Positions 21,921 to 34,558 of a stretch of 64,000 nucleotides of DNA are shown here, piece by piece (the stretch's first letter is position 1; each line of letters opens with the position of its first letter). This DNA is from Galeopsis tetrahit. Lineage: Eukaryota > Streptophyta > Magnoliopsida > Lamiales > Lamiaceae. The notes under the pieces are model-generated. The model had not been told where the DNA came from. It saw nothing but the letters and a program-made list of their open reading frames with translations, and ran no database searches. The DNA lies in the NCBI GenBank assembly GCA_963675135.1, contig OY776131.1, positions 23,241,881-23,305,880 on the forward strand. The letters are read 5' to 3'. Position numbers and translations under genes: made by a program.

Positions 21921-23619
21921 ACTCTGGAAAGAAAGAATGCCTAAAGTGTCATATTTCCATATTTTTGGTTGTAAGTGTTTCATTCACAAAAATGGGAAAG
22001 AACAGTTAAAGGCTTTTGATAGCAAAGCTGATGAAGGGATATTTCTTGGATATTCCCAAATCAGTAGAGCCTTCAGAGTCTACAACTGTAAAACACTTAT
22101 TGTGGAGGAAACACCCCATGTTGTGTTTGATGAATCTATTCATGAGTTCAGGAACAAGAACATGGATACAGAGGAAATCACACAAAGAACAACCAGATTG
22201 AGTCTGAAAGACAAAGGCACTGAATTCTTAGATGTTGTCTAAGTCAATCTCCCTGAAAATATTACACTGGGCAACAATCTTGAAGACAATCTTCCTGAGG
22301 CAAATCCCACTGAAGGAAATGGTGAACTGAATGACCCAATCCCAGTTCACACTCAGGTAACAACTACCAATGAAGAAGCAGTCCCTGCTGAGGTAGTTAA
22401 TGGATTAAATAATCAAGGGGGAATCAATAATGTTGAAAATACCAATGTCCCTGACATTGAGGACAACACCCCCGATTATGATCCTGAATTAGATCCTGCA
22501 TTAAATTTTCCTGAATTCTATGATATTAATGACTCAACTTCAGTAGAGGACAACTCTACTGAAGGGATCAAAAAAAGAAGGACTTGGTTGACAGACCATC
22601 CTACTGATCTGATACTTGGTGACCCAAGCATAGGAGTCAAAACTAGAAGATTTCATGGTGAAAGTGCTCTATTTTGTTGTTTCTTGTCAGAACAAGAACC
22701 AAGTGACATTGAAGAAGCACTTCAAGATGCCAATTGGATCACAACAATGCAGGAAGAGTTGAACCAATTCACTAGAAATGATGTATGGGAGCTGGTGGAT
22801 AGACCTTCACATCAAGATGTTATTGGAACAAAGTGGGTGTTCAAGAACAAGAAGAATGAAAATGATGTGATTGTCAGAAACAAAGAAAAACTAGTGGCAA
22901 AGGGCTACTGCCAATCTAAAGGCATTGACTATGATGAGACCTTTGCACCTGTGGCAAGGGTAGAAGCAATAAGACTCTTTCTAGCCTATGCAGCCCACAA
23001 GAGGTTCAAAGTGTACCAAATGGATGTCAAGAGTGCCTTCTTGAATGGTGTCTTGAAGGAAGAAGTCTATGTGGAGCAACCACCTGGTTTTGAGGTTGGA
23101 AATCAAGTCTACAGACTGAAGAAAGCTCTATATGGACTCAAGCAAGCCCCTAGGGCTTGGTATGATACACTGTCACAATTCCTCTTGGATCATGGATTTA
23201 TCAAGGGAACTGTGGACAGAACTCTCTTCCGAATCTCTGAAGGAGAGGACATGTTGCTTGTCCAAATTTATGTTGATGACATAATTTTTGGATTCCCCAA
23301 TGAGAAGCTTTGTGAAAAGTTCTCAAAGCTCATGCAAAGCAAGTTTGAGATGTCCATGATGTGGTTGATGAACTTCTTTTTGGGACTTCAAGTCAAGCAA
23401 TCAAAAGAAGGAATCTTCATCAACCAAGCTAAGTACACCAGAGAGACGATCAAGAAGTTTGGGTGTACCACTAGCAAGCCAGTAAGGATCCCAATGAACA
23501 CCAATGAATCATTGATCCTGATGAGAGTGGTATTCCAACCAACTCTACTGAGTATAGAGGAATCATTGGTTCACTCCTCTATCTCACTGCCAGCAGACCT
23601 GACATCACCTTTGCAATAG
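21921..23619 (+). pseudogene. pol: Element B integrase C-terminus, linker and reverse transcriptase
   Basis: The reading resumes as ...YELWKERMPKVSYFHIFGCK, with the GKEQLKAFDSKADEGIFLGY block of copia integrases. A TAA at 22240-22242 interrupts an acidic linker. The RT part then begins (NWITTMQEELNQFTRNDVWE) and contains YQMDVKSAFLNG, LYGLKQAPRAWYD and the catalytic YVDDIIFG (about 23270). 'MMWLMNFFLGLQ' replaces the usual 'MGELNYFLGLQ'. A frameshift about 23510-23560 garbles the end before RNase H. Confidence 0.9.
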
Positions 23620-24224
23620 GTGTTTGTGCAAGGTTTCAAGCCAATCCTAAGAAAAGCCATCTTGAGGCTGCTAAAAGGATCTTGAGGTATCTCAAAGGCA
23701 CTGAAAATCTAGGCCTTTGGTACCCTGCTGATGACAACATTGAGCTTACAGGCTACTTAAATGCTGATTATGGAGGATGTAGAATTGACAGAAAGTCCAC
23801 TTCAGAGACTTGTCAATTCTTGGGAAACAAGCTCATATCTTGGTTCTCCAAGAAACAGAATACAGTGGCTACTTCCGCCACTGAAGCTGAATATGTTGCA
23901 GCTGGAAGTTGTTGTGCTCAAATACTATGGTTGAGACAACAATTAAGGGACTATAATGTCAACTCTGCTGAAGTGCCTATTTTTTGTGACAACAATAGTG
24001 CTATTGCAATATCACAGAATCCAGTCTTGCACACCAGATGCAAACATGTGGACATCAAGCATCACTTCATCAGAGATCATGTGGAGAAGAAGGACATCAA
24101 ATTGGTCAAAATCCACACAGACCATCAAAAAGCTGATATATTGACAAAGCCACTTGCAGAGGCAAGGTTCTTGGAACTATCAGCAGAATTGGGATTACTT
24201 GATCCAGGGAAGTTGGACAAGTAA
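23620..24224 (+). pseudogene. pol: Element B RNase H
   Basis: Starts inside 'RYLKGTENLGLWYPADD' and includes YLNADYGGCRIDRKSTSE, TEAEYVAAGSCCAQILWLRQ, IFCDNNSAIAISQNPVLHTR and KHVDIKHHFIRDHVEKKDIK, ending ELGLLDPGKLDK and a stop at 24222-24224. These are the acidic active-site blocks of copia RNase H, which degrades the RNA template during cDNA synthesis. This frame itself is open to its natural stop. Confidence 0.9.
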
Positions 24225-24930
24225 ATCATTTGGAGTTATTGAGTGAAGTGGGAACTAAAAGTGGTGTTCAGCAGACTTGGTCAAGTCTACTGAAACTCAG
24301 AAGAGATGACCTCAAATATTCAGGACACTTGTCCATTGAAATTCAGGACACTTGTCCACATCTCTTCAGGACACTTGACCATGTGGGGTCAGATAAGTTG
24401 TCCTGACTATCAAACCAAACCTTGGTTTGATAAGCACCTATTTTGGGCAATCATTGCCTATTTTGATATCTGTTCCATTTATTTTTCAGATATCACCTTT
24501 ATAGGATCTATTTTGTCTCCCACTCAAAAGGTCACTTTCCATGCATTAAATGCCAAGATTTAACTCTTGTTTGCATTAAACATTTCAAGCCATGATCTAT
24601 CTCGAAAAACTCCCCAACCATTAACCAATATTAAATACTTCACACGTTTGAATAAAAACAGTTTTTCACTGTTACATTGGTTATTGACCATTGGATCAAG
24701 ATTGGCCAACTCCCCTGAAGTCAATCCTGGCCGTCCAATCTTGATTTCCACTTTTGTTAACTGTTTAAATCTCTTAAGACTCACCTACTCATTGACATAC
24801 ATTCCTTTTGGAATATTCACAAGTCTTAAGAACCCCACAAACTCACTTCTCCCCCACGCATTCAAACTCTCTTGAAACCCTAGCTTTCATCTTCTTCAAA
24901 CACTCTCAAAATCTCTTCACTGAATCATCA
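24225..24930 (+). promoter_or_regulatory. Element B spacer before the additional ORF, leader-like 3' half
   Basis: Non-coding spacer between pol and the additional ORF. A roughly 22-bp phrase (CAGGACACTTG) occurs three times at 24323-24372. The last 120 bp are C/T-rich (AACCCTAGCTTTCATCTTC, AAACACTCTCAAAATCTCTT) like a plant 5' UTR and lead into ATG 24931. A clear TATA box is not seen, unlike A and C. The plus-strand small frames here are not accepted as genes. Confidence 0.4.
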
Positions 24931-27303
24931 ATGGCTCCCAAAGCTAGACCAGAGATGATAGTTGACTTCACCAACAAGGATCTAGACCTTGATTTTGGCT
25001 ACCTAAGCCACAAAAACAACCTCACATTCGAGCCAATCCTTTATTTTGAAAGTGAGGATCTTGAAGTTGTTCCAACCTTGAGATGGTTGAGAAGGGCAGG
25101 TCTACAAAAGTTCATGCAAGAAAAGCTAGATTCTTGTCTTGAATCATACATGGCTGAGTTCTTTGCATTCCTTAAGTGGAGGGGGAAGCCAGAAGATGGA
25201 GAAGTTTCAACAAGGTTATCTTTCATAGCAGAAGAAGAAGAAGAAGAAGAAGAAAGATTTCATAGAGTGAAATTTTCCAAGGATGATGTAGATGCAGCGT
25301 TTGGATTGCCTTCTGAGGGAAGGAATCCAGAATTCTATGGGAATGGTCTTGAGCAAGAAATTGCTCAAGATTGGCTTCTTGTTCCAGGGCCACTATCTTC
25401 CACTCAACATAAGAGAACCCTCAAACCAAAGTTCCTCACCTTGTTTGAGGTTGTTGCCAAAAGCTTGCTAAGCAACACTGGCAGTTTGGAGCAAGTGAGT
25501 GCTCCAAGGATAAGAATTATGGCTGTAGTGATAGATGCCAGTGATAAGGGTACTAAATTTGATTGGAGGACCTTCATCATGTCTGAGATGATGAAAGAAA
25601 AGGCAAAGTTTAAAGTGAAGGCACACAATAAGGTGGTGTTGGAAGGAAAGTTGAGATATTGCACTAGGGCAAGTCTCCTGATTGAAAAGTTTGCTCACTA
25701 CTCTGAGATGCAAACCTTTGCCAAGCCCTTACCTTCTCAGAAGATAATGATCAGAAAGCTTAGCAAGAAAACTGAGCAAAGAAGGATGTTGATGGCCAAC
25801 CCTGCTGAACTGAAGGTTGAGGAAAAGCCAAAAATGAAGAAAAGGACAAAGGCCAGAGTTGTAAAGACCAAGAAACTGTCTCAACTACCCTCTGAAGACA
25901 CTTCTGGAGCATCTACTGAGGTAGATGAAGTTGCCAAAGAGGGAGTGCAAGTTCCTTCTGACCATTCAGAAGAGTTGAGGCAGAAGTACAATGAAACAAG
26001 GGAAAAGTCCAAGGGTGAAAAGAGGTCTAGGGAAGTTGACCCTGAGAAAGAAGGAAGTGGGAGCAGTAGGGCCAGCAAGAGAAGGGCCAAGCCTACTGAG
26101 AAGATATTGGAGCTTCAGGAGGATAGGACTCTCCAACTTGCCTTGAAGGAGAGTAGGGCTGAAAGTAGGACTAAATCCAAGTCCAGGACCAACTCTTCTG
26201 GTTCTGGAACCCCTGAGTCCAAAGTTCCTGAAGGTCAACCCAAAGAGCCCAACCTTCCTGAAACCCAAAATCTTGAGCCCAACTCCCCTGACACCCATAT
26301 TACCCCCACAAACCAACCTATTACCCCTCTTAATCTTACAAAGAGATATTCTCCAGAAGAGAGTGTACAAAGAAGTGGAATTGATGTGCTAGCTGATCTT
26401 GCTGTAGATGAGACAAGACTACAATCTCCACTTGACTCATCTATGCTCAACTACTCTAAGTTCTTAGAAGCTGCACTTCATGAGCCAACCCCCCTGAGCA
26501 AAGCCCCTTCAGAACCATTGCCTTCAAAAGCAACTGAAGTACCTTTCATTGCATCCAACCCTTCTGAAGCCAACCCTCCTGAATTCAAACTTCCTGAAGC
26601 CACATTGCCTGAAACCAGAGCCAACACCCCTATAACCCAAAGTCCCCACTCAAGTGGAGATGAGGAGAAGTATACTTATGAGAGTATGCTCAGAGGTGGA
26701 GCAAGGGCTACTGTGGACAACCTGTACCCACAACTTGCTGAATTTCCTAGAATTCAAAAGATGTTTCATGACTTGAGAATGTTGGTGGATGTCAAGGACA
26801 AGACAATTATGGAAATTTCTCAAGTCATCCAAGACAAGGGTGCTAATTGGTGGCAAGTGGAGGAGAGCAGATTACTACACTTTGCTGAAGTACTAAAGAC
26901 AAGATTCCTCATTGATGAGGATGTGTTTGCAAAGTTGGTAGATATCAAGATTGCTGAAGAAAAGGAGAGACTAGCTAAAGGGATCAGACATCCTGATAGT
27001 AGCTCAAATGGTGATGATTCTCCTGATGATCCCTCAAATCCCAACCCTCCTGAAACCAATCCCAACCTCCCTGAATCCCAACTGCCTTCAACCCCCCTCT
27101 TAACCTATCATAGGAAAGGCTCTGTATCTTCAGAGGTGTTGACCAAAGCTGGTGACATAGCCAAAGATACATCTGCCAATGAAGGTTCTTCTGAACCTAA
27201 GGCACAACCTAAAGATGTTGAGGCTCCTATTTTAGAGGCTGGTTTGATTAAGGCCTATTCAGTGTCAGAAGAGTTGGACACTGACCAGCCCTTAATCATT
27301 TAG
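24931..27303 (+). pseudogene. Element B additional ORF, first part (plant transposon-protein-like domain)
   Basis: ATG at 24931 follows a leader-like sequence. An upstream TTG would also be in frame but is less likely. Residues about 40-220 form a helical module: 'LESYMAEFFAFLKWRG' (70-85), 'VKFSKDDVDAAFGLPSEGRN' (113-132) and 'LKPKFLTLFEVVAKSLLSN' (164-182). The pattern of an EFY/F-like stretch, a V-F-S-x-(D/E) segment and xFGLP resembles the plant-only 'putative plant transposon protein' domain (Pfam Transposase_32, PF20167, from memory). Residues about 330-450 are basic. About 450-750 are Pro/Glu/Ser-rich with repeated PPE, LPE and SPE phrases, likely disordered. No signal peptide or membrane segment, so it is not an obvious envelope. 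The frame stops at TAG 27301-27303 and continues in the same frame beyond it. Confidence 0.75.
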
Positions 27304-29691
27304 GATGACTCAGTGGCTGCTGATAAAAGCACTGTGATCTCCCCACAACTGCCATCTTTGAACCTTGTTGAAGGTGGAGATGTTGCAGGTTTAGAGGAAG
27401 GAGTTGAAAAGGATAATATAGAGGAAAAACTAGAGGGAGTTGTGGATGATAGAGAGGTAGTAATCACTAAGATAGTGAGTGTACCACCAAATGAGGGTGG
27501 AATAAGTGAGGAAGGACAGGTTATTCTTGAAGTCAAATCTGAACTTCAAGAATCCCTTGATGAGAGGAGGCCTGATTCCTTGTGTGAGGACATCAATATT
27601 GAAGGGAGAAAAGAAAGAGTTGAAAATGAGGAGAAGACTGCTGATGTATCAGAGTCTTATGCAAAAAATATTGAGGGTGATGAGTGTTTATTCACTAACC
27701 CATTTTCTGATATTGCAGGTATTTCCTTTGACCAAATCTTTACAGATGATCTTCTAACTGAAGCACCAATCCATGTTGATTCCAACTCTGCTCAAGCCAT
27801 TCTTGGAGAGCAGTCAGCTAAGTTGGATTCTATTGCTCATCAAGTCCAAACTGCTCATGCTGAAACTTCAGGAGCATTGGATGAGCAAGGTAGAACCTTA
27901 GCAGCTGTTGAAATGAGGCTTACTGGATCTGAAGAAATTGTTCTTCCCACCATTGAGGCAAGAATCAGTGGAGTTGAGACTGGTTTGCAAACCATCTCCA
28001 CTGAAGTCATGAAAGCCAAAGCTAGCATGGATTCAGTTTCTAAAGAAGTAAAAAATGAGCAAACCTTGCTAAGAAGTAACCACAACAAGAATGTGAAAGC
28101 ATTAAGACTGGTGGTTAAGCAAGCCCTTAGGAAGAAGACTGCCTTGCAGAAGAAAAGAGCTGAAGCAATGAGGCCAGCAATGGTGAAGGCTACTTCAGAA
28201 AAGTTTTCCCAAGAGGTGATGACCAAGATTGCTGAGAGTGCAGTGGCCAATCTTACTGAGCTTCTAAAGGCACAACTTGATGCATCTCTGAAAACAACCA
28301 TGGAGGAGGTTGTTGAGCAAAAGATGAAGCCTGTTCTAGCTTTCCTTAGCTTGAGCAGTGATAGAATGCAAAATATACATGATGAAAATGTATATCTGCT
28401 AGAAGAGATGAAGTCCTTGACCCAAGCTCAATCCTTAATGGCATCTACTATGAGTGAGCTCAAACCACAATGTTTTGATGCTGCCAAAAAGGGGGAAAGA
28501 GAACGCACAAGGGTAAAAGGTGCCTTGATTATTGGTAGCTCAGAAAAAGGCAAGGACAAGGTTGCTGAAGATAAAGGAAAGAAGCAAGCAGTGCTGAATC
28601 TGGATGAATTAGATGAAGAAAAGCAATTAGCCATAGCATTTAAAAATTCAATGGCTTCAGCATAGGAAGAAAGAGTTAGATTGCAGCAAAGACCAGGAGG
28701 AGAAGTTTCTGGTTTAGACAAAGATGCTGAAGGTGTCCAAACTAGAGGACAAATCAAGAAGGCCAAGGGAAACAAAAGAAAGCCTGAGACATTCACTGAC
28801 TTTCCCAACAACCTTGAACTTCCTCCTGAGTTCAGAATTGAGGAAGATGAGCCTACTTCCAAGAAGACCAAGACTGCTGAAAAGTCTAAAGCTGCTGAAA
28901 AGGTCAAAACTGCTGAAATGACCAAGACTGCTGAGAAGGCAAAGTCTACTGAAACTGACAAGTCTGCTGAGTCTAAGTCCACTGAAGGTACCTAAGCTGC
29001 TGAAAATGTTGAAGAGTTGTTTGATGAAGGCTTTGGACCTCAACCAAAGAAGAAGACAACAGTGCTGATCAATGATCCATCAAAGTTGTTTCAAGAAGGA
29101 TATGGCAAGGATCCTGAAACACAGCAGAAGCTAGCCATGATGAGGGCTCAAGAGAAGATGGATCTGATGGAAGAAGCAAACAAAGCAAGAGACAAGAGAA
29201 GGGCTGATTTTCAGAAACCAAGAAGAAGAAGAGCCACTTACAGCAAGTTGAAGCCACAGCTACTGATTCCCAAGGACACCAAATATCCACACTTGGATAA
29301 ATGGGTGCCAATTCAGCTGAATGACAAATGGGAAGAGGCAAAAAGGGAGTTTGTCTATGACTATTATGTCATTGACAGGTGGAATGGAAAGGATGTGAAC
29401 TCCACTTTTACTGAGTTCATGACTGAGTTTTACAGGGAGCTATATCAGCAACTTCTTGCAGTTGCTGATCTTGCAAGGATTGAATTCACTGCTCCTAAAC
29501 CAATCATTTACATGCCTCCCAAGCTGGATGGTTGGATTGACCAGTCAAAGATTCTCAAAGAGTTCCTTGAGATTCTCAAACTAAATAGAATGGTGCTTGG
29601 ACCAAAGGGAACTAACCAAGAGGCCATGGAGTTGAAAAGAAGAGTGTGGGAACAATATGGGATGGTGCCACCTAAGGAGGATGATCTCTAA
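27304..29691 (+). pseudogene. Element B additional ORF, second part (coiled coil and C-terminal domain)
   Basis: Same frame as the preceding part. It is open to TAG 28663-28665, then TAA 28993-28995, then the final TAA/TGA region at 29691. All three internal stops are consistent with CAG or CAA mutated by C-to-T. An acidic region is followed by a long coiled coil (about 27790-28470: QSAKLDSIAHQVQTAHAETS and onward), a Lys/Ala/Glu repeat with a TAEK/SAEK period (about 28850-28990), then a mixed C-terminal domain of about 150 residues (KYPHLDKWVPIQLNDKWEEA, FTEFMTEFYRELYQQLLAVA). This end also exists in element C, in a diverged form. Role unknown: a structural, RNA-binding or trafficking protein of the element is possible. 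Confidence 0.7.
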
Positions 29692-30163
29692 ATGGCTAAG
29701 TTTTCTTGACCTTTATGTGCTGAAATGGATGAACACTTATCTTGGTTGCTGATCTGTTGAAATTGGTCATCTATGCTGAAATTGATCAAGTCTTCTGATA
29801 TGTGTTTGCTCTGATACATAAGGATTAATGCTCTGATAGATTATCTTGTTAAGTATTGTTCTGATCATGCATCTAATTTGATGCACTATTTCATGCTCTG
29901 ATATGTTTGTTCAAATATCAACATGCCTGTAATGATCTTCAATTGAATGATAGTTGAACATATTCCGAATCAAGAAATATTGCTACATAATCTCAACTTG
30001 TCTGATGTGTCAACCTATATGCAAATGAAATCAGAAAATACACTAACACATTTTCTTTCAGGGAACTTGACTTCAGTCAACTTACCAAAAAAATGTAATT
30101 AGTGTAGTGAAGTCACCTTTGCATAGATTGTATAGGTTTTGACATCATAAAAAAAGGGGAAAT
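29692..30163 (+). other. Element B 3' untranslated region with polypurine tract
   Basis: Non-coding. It is T-rich with recurring CTGAT and TGCTCTGAT words, and ends in the polypurine tract AAAAAAAGGGGAAAT at about 30149-30163 directly before the 3' LTR. Confidence 0.7.
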
Positions 30164-31872
30164 TGTTGGGAATAAAATGAGTTTTGATTATGATACCAAA
30201 ACCCCCTTAAGACATGCCAACTAGTCAAGACAGATTGCATGAACATGTTTCAGGACTGTTGGAACATGTAGTATAAGGCAAGTAGAGAAGCTGAAGTGTT
30301 AGGTAGATCTTAAAATTATAGATGCACTAGTTGAGGGGGAACACATACTTAGAAGTTTATTTCTATTCCAAGTCCCCTCAAGGCTCAATTTTGGATTGAC
30401 CCCAAGTCTGTTGAAGGACAAGTATGCTGATCAAGTATAACCAGAATGGAACAACCTGTCTGAAGACCAACTAAGTGGATTAGATCTTGAAGATCAAGTC
30501 TACCACATGGATATCAAAGTTCAGAAGAGTTGTCCAACATTATTGTCTCAACACTAATGAACCAGAACAAGCTTTGGAACTCAAGGCCAACTATGCTGAA
30601 GAGGTCAAGTCCACTAATCCAAACCATGAATGATCAAAGAAATATTCCAAGGAGTCATGGAAAGAGAATGAGCCAAGTCATCTGAAGAGAGCATGCGAAC
30701 CTTGCTGATAAGCAAGTCTACTGATAGTGATAAACAGAGTTGTCCAAGAGATGAGGAATGTTGTCCTTATCATGGGACTAATCATCAGAAGCCATGTCCA
30801 TGATTGATCAAGTGAATCTTGAAGTCAGACATTGGGAAAAGTGCTGCAGAATGAAGACAAAGTGTTAACAGCCGTTTATTTCCCAAATGAGGACATGTCA
30901 CTATCAAGAATCTGTCTTCCAGCTTGAAGAGCTCAAGGAAGACATTTATAGACATTTGGGGCTGCCTCTCCAACGGGTAAATCCTCAAATTTGTCTATAA
31001 ATACAGAAGTATGAAGACCATTTGAAGCATCCACTATCCATCCAACTACCAATCTACTCTGAAGCTTCAAAGTCCTCAAAAGACATTCTTAGTCTTCAGA
31101 CACTTCATCTAAGCTAAACCTCATTGTATATCCATACAAAGCTTAGAGAGATATCCTATCCTTATACACTGATCTTCATTGTAAAGGATATCTCATTAGT
31201 TGGAACCTTACTTCAACCCTTATACCTTTCAAGTGAGAAAGTGAGAAGGTTGTAGTAGTAGAAGTGGAAGGAGCTGACTGTTGAGAGAAGAACAGTTCAG
31301 TTCTGAGTTGAGAAAGGGTACTAGGACTCTTGACATCCTAGGGATCAATTCACCAAGGAGTGGTGTTATTGATCAAGTGTACCTTGGCACTATAAAACAA
31401 GTTAATTCCAAGAGTGAAGTAATTATCCCGTTAAATCAGGGAAAGTGGATGTAGGAGCTTGAGTCTCTGAACCACTATAAACTCTTGTGTTGATTTAATT
31501 TCAAGTACTTTCATACATTCAACACTGCACACAAAACTGATCTTTCAAAGGACATATACTCAAGACTGTGCAAACCTGAATTGGACAAGTTCTCTGAAAA
31601 ACTGGATATTTGACTAAGTGATTTCAGAATTTAAAGGAGTTTAAACTAAAGGGCCAACCACTAATTCTACACTTATAACTCACTTAGATAGTCATTCAAC
31701 TAAGTACTCTATAGTACTTAGTAGCTTGGTTATCTTTAAGAAGTTATTCATCTCAGCAGAGTTGTCCATGACAACCTTGCTAGAGTCCTACTTGGTTAAG
31801 TTTGAAAAGAATTGCATACAAGTGTATTCCTCCCCCCCATACACTTGTTATATACTCCTTTCAGGACCAATA
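30164..31872 (+). repeat. Element B 3' LTR, 1709 bp
   Basis: Begins TGTTGGGAATAAAATGAG and ends GGACCAATA. The final CA has become TA. TATA box at 30996-31003. Followed by target duplication AGAGT (31873-31877). Confidence 0.92.
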
Positions 31873-32750
31873 AGAGTAGTTCATAAAATTTTGCGTTCAG
31901 TTCCTAAAAATTTTGATGCAAAAATATGTGTTATAGAAGAGGCTAAAGATACTGATAAGTTGAGTCAAATGAGCTAGTAAGTATTCTTAAAACTTATGAG
32001 ATGAACACTACTCAATTTGATTAAAATAAATATTATAAAAAGGTGGTTGGTTTTAAAGGAGAGACATCACAAGGTTCTGAAATACAGCCAATTATCACTG
32101 AAGTCGATTCAGATGATGATGTGATGGACCTATGTTATGACAATCCAGACCACATGGCCTTTCTCACTAAGTATTTTAACAAGTTTTTGAAGAAAACAAT
32201 GAACAGGTCCAAAGGGAATATTCAGCCAAAGATCCAAATCAACACAAAAACTAAGGTTAACTAAGGTATGATCCTGAATATATAAAATCAGTTCAATGCA
32301 ATGCATGTTCTGGATATGGCCATTATGCAAATGAATGTGCCAATACCAGACTCAAACAAAAACTGAATTTTAGTGCTACCTTGAGTGATGATTCGGATGA
32401 TGAAGATGTTCAATCGAAAGAAATTGAATTTGCTTTTCATACTCAGATTGATTATGAGGACTCTCTAGATGATGATCTGGATGAAACAGACTCTGATGTT
32501 GAATTGGATGTTACAACATCATAAACAACATCAAGTCAAAATCACCCAAATTTGAACTGTTTGAATGGTTTTGTTGATGATACAGGAATAAGGACAGAAT
32601 ATTCTAAATACCAGAAGTTATTGGAGGATTGAAACTCTCAGAAACTCACTCTGGATTCTTTGAATTAAGAGAATGAGGATTTGAAAGGAACAATTGGCAA
32701 ACTAGAAGTTACCTTACCAGAAGAGATTTATAACTCTGCAAACTAAAGAA
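31873..32750 (+). pseudogene. gag: Element A gag, C-terminal part with zinc knuckle
   Basis: Directly beyond B's target duplication the capsid reading resumes (VVHKILRSVPKNFDAKICVI, a typical copia capsid end). It is broken by stops near 31976 and 32023 and a frameshift at about 32262. The zinc knuckle CNACSGYGHYANEC lies at 32297-32338 (CX2CX4HX4C). Acidic and coiled-coil remnants follow, with further stops (about 32522, 32630). Joining at the target duplication shows that this and 16025-16530 were one gene. Confidence 0.85.
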
Positions 32751-32754
32751 AGAA

Positions 32755-33195
32755 TTGAAAAGTTCTACCTTAAGTTTCAGAAAATATGAAAAGAGTGCTT
32801 TTGATATGAATGATGTTTTGGTATTTGGTAAATCTAACAATTATGGTTTAGGTTATGATGGTGAAACTGCATCTATTTCTAAAAGTTTTGAAAATCCAGT
32901 GAAGTTTGTGAAGGCTAATGTTAAAACATATGTTGAAGCATCAACACAAACAAAACCTCACAAGGCTAAAACTTTTAAAAGGTTATTTGTTTGCCATTAT
33001 TGTTCCAAAATAGGTCATATTCGTCCTTTTGGTTTGAAAATGAAGAAAGATTTTGCTAATGAGAAATTGTTACCTAAAAAGTTATCACATTAGAAGAAAC
33101 ATTTTTCAAAATCTACTTGGAAAAAGAAATCTGATGTTACCTGTAATGCAGTCCACACTTCTTTGAAAACATGTTTACTTGGTCTATGATATTTT
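32755..33195 (+). pseudogene. Element A gag-protease linker
   Basis: Reads KSSTLSFRKYEKSAFDMNDV, then a second cysteine cluster, CHYCSKIGHIRPF (about 32992), which is a damaged zinc knuckle-like motif before protease. A TAG at 33091-33093 and a TGA near 33188 interrupt it. It belongs to the same decayed polyprotein. Confidence 0.65.
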
Positions 33196-34558
33196 GATAG
33201 CGGTTGTTCTAGACATATGATAGGACAAATTGACTACTTATCTTATTATGTTACTGTAAATGGTGGATATGTTACATATGGTGGAAGTTCAAAATGAAAA
33301 ATCATTGGAAAAGGAACTTTAAATGTTGAAGGTTTTCCTAAGCTTAAGAATGTCATGCATGTTGATGACTTGCTTGAAAATTTAATTAGTATAAGTCAAT
33401 TGTGTGATGATAATTTACATGTAAAATTTGACAAATATTCATGTTATGTTCTTGATAAAGATGATGAATGTTTAATGACTGGTACTAGGTCAGTTGATAA
33501 TTGTTATCTTATTGGAACAAACCATGTATGCAATTTGTCAAAATATGATGAAAATGTCTTATGGCATCAAAGATTGGGTCATGTAAATTATAAATCATTG
33601 AAAAAGCTAGTCAATGCTAAAGCTGTGAATGGATTACCATGCCAGAAAGGTAAGCAGGTAAGAGTGTCGCACAAAATGCTGTCACATTGTTCTACACATC
33701 GTTGTTTTGAATTGCTGCACATGGATTTAATGGGTCCTATGGAAACTGAAAGCATTGGAGGAAAAAGGTATTCACTTATTGTGGTAGATGATTACTCTAT
33801 GTTCACTTGGATAGAATTCTTAAAAGACAAATCTGAAACATTTAATGCTTTTAAAGTTCTTTACAAGAGGTTCAAAAATGTGTTTAACTTGAAAGTTAGC
33901 AAGATTAGAACCGATCATGGTAGAGAATTTGAAAATACCATGTTTACAATGTTTTGTGAAAAGAAAGGTATAATGTAAGAATTTTCATCTCCTAAAACTC
34001 CACAGCAAAATGGAATTGCTGAAAGAAAGAATAGAACTCTACAAGAAATGACAAGAGTCATGCTTACTTCTAAAAGTCTTGTTAAAAGATTTTGGGCTGA
34101 AGCATTGAATACAACATGTCATATCACTAATAGAGTTTATATTCGATCTGGTTTTAATCAAAAACCTTATGAGATTTTGAACAAACGAAAATCAAATGTG
34201 AAGTATTTTCATGTATTTGGTTGTGTGTGTTATATATTGAATGATAGAGATCATCTTCATAAGTTTTATTCTAAAAGTGATAAATGTTTCTTCTTAGATT
34301 ATTCTAGAAATAGTAAAGCTTATAGAATTTATAACCTTAGGACTAACACTGTTCAAGAATTTGTTAATGTTGTGTTTGATGATGATAAAGGTCTTACAGA
34401 TGGAAATGAAGAAAAAGATGTTTCGGAGGTTACTGAAAAATATGGAGATTCTCTGAAAACTGAAAATGTTGCTCCTAATGTTACAACATCTGGAACAACA
34501 TCGACATAAAATTCAACAGAATCTACACAGAATAATCAGTATGTTCCCAAAAGAAATA
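33196..34558 (+). pseudogene. pol: Element A protease and integrase
   Basis: Protease motif FDSGCSRHMIGQ at 33196, broken by TGA at 33296-33298. Integrase reads 'ENLISISQLCDD', zinc finger region VLWHQRLGHVNYKSLKKL to GLPCQKGKQV (the first of the usual two cysteines is missing), then D in LHMDLMGPM and D in IRTDHGREF. A TAA at 33976-33978 comes just before the PQQNGIAERK segment with the catalytic E. The C-terminal block KYFHVFGCVCYILNDRDHLH and FFLDYSRNSKAYRIYNLRTN follow. The frame is cut at 34558 by the Stowaway MITE. Confidence 0.88.

Larger units (their letters stand above)
16531..31872 (+). mobile_element. Copia element B (Sirevirus-like), 15.3 kb, inserted in A gag
   Basis: Complete Ty1/copia element with 1.7-kb LTRs, target duplication AGAGT (16526-16530 and 31873-31877), Met-type primer site and polypurine tract. 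Order: gag with zinc knuckle and coiled coil, protease, integrase, RT, RNase H, then a very long additional ORF of about 1590 codons. LTRs differ at about 28 of 1705 positions (1.6%), younger than A, as nesting requires. Length is well above the 9-10 kb usual for Sireviruses, mainly because of the additional ORF. Single stops and frameshifts have inactivated gag, pol and the extra ORF, but domains are nearly all present. Confidence 0.9.

Noticed and set aside
25404..28301. Antisense frames on the minus strand across the B additional ORF (for example 25404-25664, 27855-28301)
   Set aside because: Codon-level shadows of the sense ORF, without recognisable motifs or start context.
24931..29691. 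Element B additional ORF as a classical envelope gene
   Set aside because: No signal peptide and no membrane-spanning segment is visible. Sequence is mostly helical, disordered and coiled coil.
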